DNA of 45,764 nt from an uncultured Eubacterium sp. (GTDB lineage: Bacteria > Bacillota > Clostridia > Lachnospirales > Lachnospiraceae). The stretch is taken from the NCBI GenBank assembly GCA_910584345.1, contig CAJTZX010000032.1, positions 1-45,764 on the forward strand, in the 5' to 3' direction. The notes beneath the pieces were generated by a model. That model did no database searches and had not been told where the DNA came from. It saw only the letters and a program-made list of their open reading frames with translations. Below are positions 43,184 through 45,764 of the stretch, in pieces; the first letter of the stretch is position 1; the number at the start of each line of letters is the position of its first letter. Position numbers and translations under genes: made by a program.

Positions 43184-45262
43184 TCAATAACCATACTGCC
43201 TACAAATTTTATAACTTGTCGGCGGAAGATATTTTCTTGTTTCTTCCCATTTTTTTTCTCTCATACACTCGCGTACATAAGTTGCCGAAATTGTTCGTCC
43301 TTCCACACATAATCTTTCCACTATTTTTACACTAATATTGTATTGTCCAAGTACTTCACACATTTGTTGATTATATTTTTCTGTTACTTTGTCAAAGGGC
43401 TCTTCTCCAACAAATCTTTGTGTAATTCTAAGCGGAGGCGCGATATAACGTGCAAAGATCTCCAGATCTCCATAAGCATCCACTTTAACATCCTGTTTGA
43501 TTTCCTTTTCAAAATAGCTCGTAAACGTTCGATAAGAAACAATCCACTTACCACTCGGAACTACTATTACATTAGGAATATCTGCTGTTCCTTGCTGTAC
43601 CATCAGAAATCTATCTGCAAATCGAAACAAAGAACGATCCTCTTCTACAACGAAAACATACAAAAAATCTACCCTGTCAGCAGCATATTCCACCAAATAT
43701 CTATGACCATACGTAAATGGATTGCAATTCATTACAATGGCCCCAACTGTTCCGCTTTCTTTCTTCACTATACCGTTCAGATACTCTTCTATTTCTTTTA
43801 TTGCATCTGTACTAAGCCATTCACCTTTTTGGAGATAAACATTATCTTTGCATTTTAAATTATTCATTTCATCTTTCAAATATCTTTCAAATATTTCTTT
43901 GGCCATTGCATAGTTGCCATCAGGATTTGTGTGCAATGGTATCTGACTAAATAATGTTTTTCGATTTGAAGCTTCATAAATTGCTGATATATCAATCTGA
44001 GGTAGTAAATCCGTCTTTTCTCTGACAGGAAACCAATTCATATCATATACCACAAGTAATATATCCTGCTCATGTATTGGAATATTTTTCAACTCCACTT
44101 CTAATATATCATATTTTTCTCTCGGTATAAAAAGAGATACAACCTGATATTCATACTTGCCAACAATTTCCTGTAGCTTTCCGTATAATGAATCTTCTGC
44201 TAGACAACCATATCCATATGCTATACAGGGACCTATGAGATATATCTTTCTCTGAAATTGCACGTCTTTGATACTTCTACCCAATAAATTTCCTATAGGA
44301 ATCATCTGCACGTTACCAGCATTCCCTACATTTCCCTTTTCTAAGAGCAACTCTATATTTGCATGTCCATATATTTTCGCAATAGCTTCTTTATCTCGTT
44401 CCGATACTAGCCATGGTCTGTTTATTCTCGCACCTATACTCAAATTCCACATCACACTCAATTGTTCCAAATCTGTCATATTATTTAGTTTATCTCGTGT
44501 TGGAACATGGCACTCACATACATGGATTCCTTTTCTCAGTAATCGATTAATTTCATTATCATACACCAACTTCATGCTGTCCCACGCCATTTGTACAAGT
44601 ATAAAAAAATTATTTGCAACATAATTGTAACGTGACATCGGCAACTTTTGTTCTGTTCTAATAAATTCTGTTCCTTCTGCATATATATATATTTTAGCAT
44701 ATTCTGGATAATCAGCCTCACTATATATATTTTCAATGCCAAACCACGCCCATTTTTCACCCTTTACATAAACTGGTATATCTAATTTACTAAACATTTG
44801 ATAACTCCGATATGCAATTTCATTAAAATCGTTCAAGACGATTAATTGTATTCTTTTATATTTTTCTAAAGAAAAGGCAGGTATTTTTTTCCCTTTTTTC
44901 ATTGTTTCTATTACAGAATAAATTTCTGCATAATTATCTTGATCGTTATAAGCAAATCCGATCATCCTTCCAAAATCATCCAAAATCGTCAACAATGCAT
45001 TCGGATTCTTTTCAAAATACTTTGTTGCCTTTTCCCAAAAATCTATCCCTATCTTAATTATCACCGGGTTAATGCAATCATCTATACTATTACATTTAAT
45101 CAAATCTTCGTATAAAACAATTCCCTTATAAATGCCTTTACTTGTATATATAGCTATAACGTCTGTTTTTCTTCCCTCTGTTTCAAAAAAACAAATCATT
45201 TGTTCCCTTGTCAATTGATGCTCCTCAATTTGCCAAACTTCCTTATCACAAAAACGGATCAT
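43184..45262 (-). CDS. multidomain protein: CBS-like, SGNH-like and citrate-lyase-ligase-like nucleotidyltransferase
   Basis: A 692-residue protein at the head of the cluster. Residues 32-108 look like a CBS-type pair (GIYKGIVLYEDL, LLTILDDFGRMIGF). A poorly defined alpha/beta region follows (135-200). Residues 338-462 resemble an SGNH-fold domain (KIYLIGPCIAYGYG, ILLVVYDMNW, HTNPDGNYAMA), although the usual nucleophile Ser is not evident. The C-terminal domain (504-692) is a HIGH-type nucleotidyltransferase like citrate lyase ligase CitC: MNCNPFTYGHRYL with His520, VDAYGDLEIF and GRTISATYVRE. No citrate lyase gene is nearby. It may activate a small acid or phosphate compound for attachment to the glycan; that is inference. 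Confidence 0.75.
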   Translation of the reverse strand: MIRFCDKEVWQIEEHQLTREQMICFFETEGRKTDVIAIYTSKGIYKGIVLYEDLIKCNSIDDCINPVIIKIGIDFWEKATKYFEKNPNALLTILDDFGRMIGFAYNDQDNYAEIYSVIETMKKGKKIPAFSLEKYKRIQLIVLNDFNEIAYRSYQMFSKLDIPVYVKGEKWAWFGIENIYSEADYPEYAKIYIYAEGTEFIRTEQKLPMSRYNYVANNFFILVQMAWDSMKLVYDNEINRLLRKGIHVCECHVPTRDKLNNMTDLEQLSVMWNLSIGARINRPWLVSERDKEAIAKIYGHANIELLLEKGNVGNAGNVQMIPIGNLLGRSIKDVQFQRKIYLIGPCIAYGYGCLAEDSLYGKLQEIVGKYEYQVVSLFIPREKYDILEVELKNIPIHEQDILLVVYDMNWFPVREKTDLLPQIDISAIYEASNRKTLFSQIPLHTNPDGNYAMAKEIFERYLKDEMNNLKCKDNVYLQKGEWLSTDAIKEIEEYLNGIVKKESGTVGAIVMNCNPFTYGHRYLVEYAADRVDFLYVFVVEEDRSLFRFADRFLMVQQGTADIPNVIVVPSGKWIVSYRTFTSYFEKEIKQDVKVDAYGDLEIFARYIAPPLRITQRFVGEEPFDKVTEKYNQQMCEVLGQYNISVKIVERLCVEGRTISATYVRECMREKKWEETRKYLPPTSYKICRQYGY

Positions 45263-45410
45263 TTACCCTCCTCCTAAAAAACATTTCATTTTTCTGAAAC
45301 TCATTGTATAAATGATTTTTTTCTTATGAATCCACCTGTGGGCGCAATCTAACTGTAGATATACATAAAGTATAGTATTTTCTATAAGATTTAACATAAT
45401 ATATTATGCT

Positions 45411-45441
45411 AAAAAAAATTCATGAAAATACATTCATGAAT
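45411..45441 (-). terminator. AT-rich intrinsic terminator inside the leader
   Basis: Minus strand: perfect 9-base stem ATTCATGAA (45441-45433), six-base loop, TTCATGAAT (45426-45418), then seven T (45417-45411). It lies 149 bases before the first gene and downstream of the candidate promoter, so it would have to be read through for cluster expression. Confidence 0.6.
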
Positions 45442-45585
45442 CCTGTTCAACCCTTCTCTATCTTGCATCCATGCAACCAACATATCATCCATGATACATA
45501 ATATATCGGCACATTTTTTGTATAATTAACATTTCTCTGTTATCTTTTAATTGCATTCCTATTTTCCTAATTTTAATTCATATCA

Positions 45586-45624
45586 GCCATGTAATAACTG
45601 ACCAATGTTCAACCATTACATGGC
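45586..45624 (-). promoter_or_regulatory. 5' leader hairpin at the predicted transcript start
   Basis: Perfect 10-base inverted repeat GCCATGTAAT (45624-45615 on the minus strand) and ATTACATGGC (45595-45586) around a 19-base loop. It lies exactly where transcription from the candidate promoter would begin. On the plus strand it is followed by TTTATTATT and could also be a weak terminator for plus-strand transcription. Confidence 0.5.
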
Positions 45625-45630
45625 TTTATT

Positions 45631-45659
45631 ATTATACAGCTTTATTCGAGTTATATAAA
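45631..45659 (-). promoter_or_regulatory. candidate promoter of the glycan cluster
   Basis: Minus strand: -35 TTTATA (45659-45654, four of six consensus bases), 17-base spacer, -10 TATAAT (45636-45631, perfect). The expected start of transcription is near 45624, giving a leader of about 360 bases. It is the best match in the region by eye, but AT-rich sequence makes chance matches common. Confidence 0.45.
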
Positions 45660-45764
45660 TCGTCGCTTTTCATGCCGGATTACATTTTGTGTAATCTGAG
45701 AGTTCTAATACTACTTTACAACTTTATAAATGATACCCCTGTTTCTTAACTAGCTGTTTTAAGG

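Larger units (their letters stand above)
45263..45764. other. 500-base leader and upstream region of the glycan cluster
   Basis: No substantial gene is visible. It holds a candidate promoter, a 5' hairpin, an intrinsic terminator and a short palindrome (CATAATATATTATG, 45395-45408). There are two overlapping mini-frames with ATG starts on the minus strand (23 codons at 45485-45556 and 27 codons at 45409-45492). A small extra stem GATTACA/TGTAATC lies at 45678-45696. Beyond 45660 I see nothing else. Confidence 0.6.

Noticed and set aside
45586..45624. Strong terminator of an upstream plus-strand gene
   Set aside because: The stem is good but is followed by TTTATTATT rather than a solid T run, and no plus-strand gene precedes it in the window.
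1..45764. CRISPR arrays, tRNA or rRNA genes
   Set aside because: No regularly spaced direct repeats and no cloverleaf or rRNA-like conserved stretches were noticed on either strand; small structured RNAs could be missed by eye.

Overview
The window looks like the chromosome of a low-GC Gram-positive anaerobe, most likely a gut Clostridium of the Lachnospiraceae type. The reasons are the AT-rich genes, strong AGGAGG-type ribosome binding sites, a Tn916-like element remnant with a SpaA-type surface protein fragment, and the family content. Genus cannot be fixed by eye. Almost every gene lies on the minus strand, so transcription runs from the right end of the window to the left.

Left part (1-5840): an operon of an excisionase-like HTH protein, an ECF sigma factor, its zinc-finger anti-sigma factor, a small membrane protein and an ABC transporter of the MacB/FtsX type, which runs off the window. 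Next to it is a scar of three broken genes joined end to end: the first 39 codons of a plus-strand XRE regulator, a GC-rich minus-strand internal piece of a SpaA/Cna-B surface protein, and the plus-strand C-terminus of a PD-(D/E)XK/AAA-type protein. This looks like the remains of a conjugative element.

Right part (about 5880-45764): one 39 kb co-directional surface-glycan or glycoprotein decoration cluster of 38 genes. It starts after a 500-base leader with a candidate promoter, a 5' hairpin and an intrinsic terminator, and ends at a terminator at 5884-5929. In order of transcription it has: (i) a 692-residue multidomain protein with a citrate-lyase-ligase-like nucleotidyltransferase end; (ii) a nonulosonic-acid-like pathway (PseB dehydratase, RmlD-like reductase, NeuB-like synthase, GNAT, SDR, aldo/keto reductase, SpsF-like CMP transferase); (iii) a mixed block of glycosyltransferases (GT2, GT4, GT8, GT32 types), FkbM and other methyltransferases, three radical SAM proteins, UDP-xylose synthase, an epimerase, two DUF1796 proteins, a DUF4910-type protein and a sulfotransferase-like protein; (iv) a five-gene set matching the Campylobacter jejuni O-methyl phosphoramidate (MeOPN) pathway: glutamine kinase, methyltransferase, gamma-glutamyl-CDP-amidate hydrolase, phosphoglutamine cytidylyltransferase and CDP-amidate kinase.

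Two things stand out. A complete-looking phosphoramidate donor pathway in a Firmicute glycan cluster is unexpected. And a Rossmann-like module of about 90 residues (pattern hhhhGAGxxG, then a hydrophobic strand ending in D) recurs in at least twelve of the genes, fused to very different catalytic domains or standing alone. No flippase, polymerase or priming transferase is present, so the export or acceptor machinery must lie elsewhere. A 164-base palindromic MITE-like element sits inside the phosphoramidate block.
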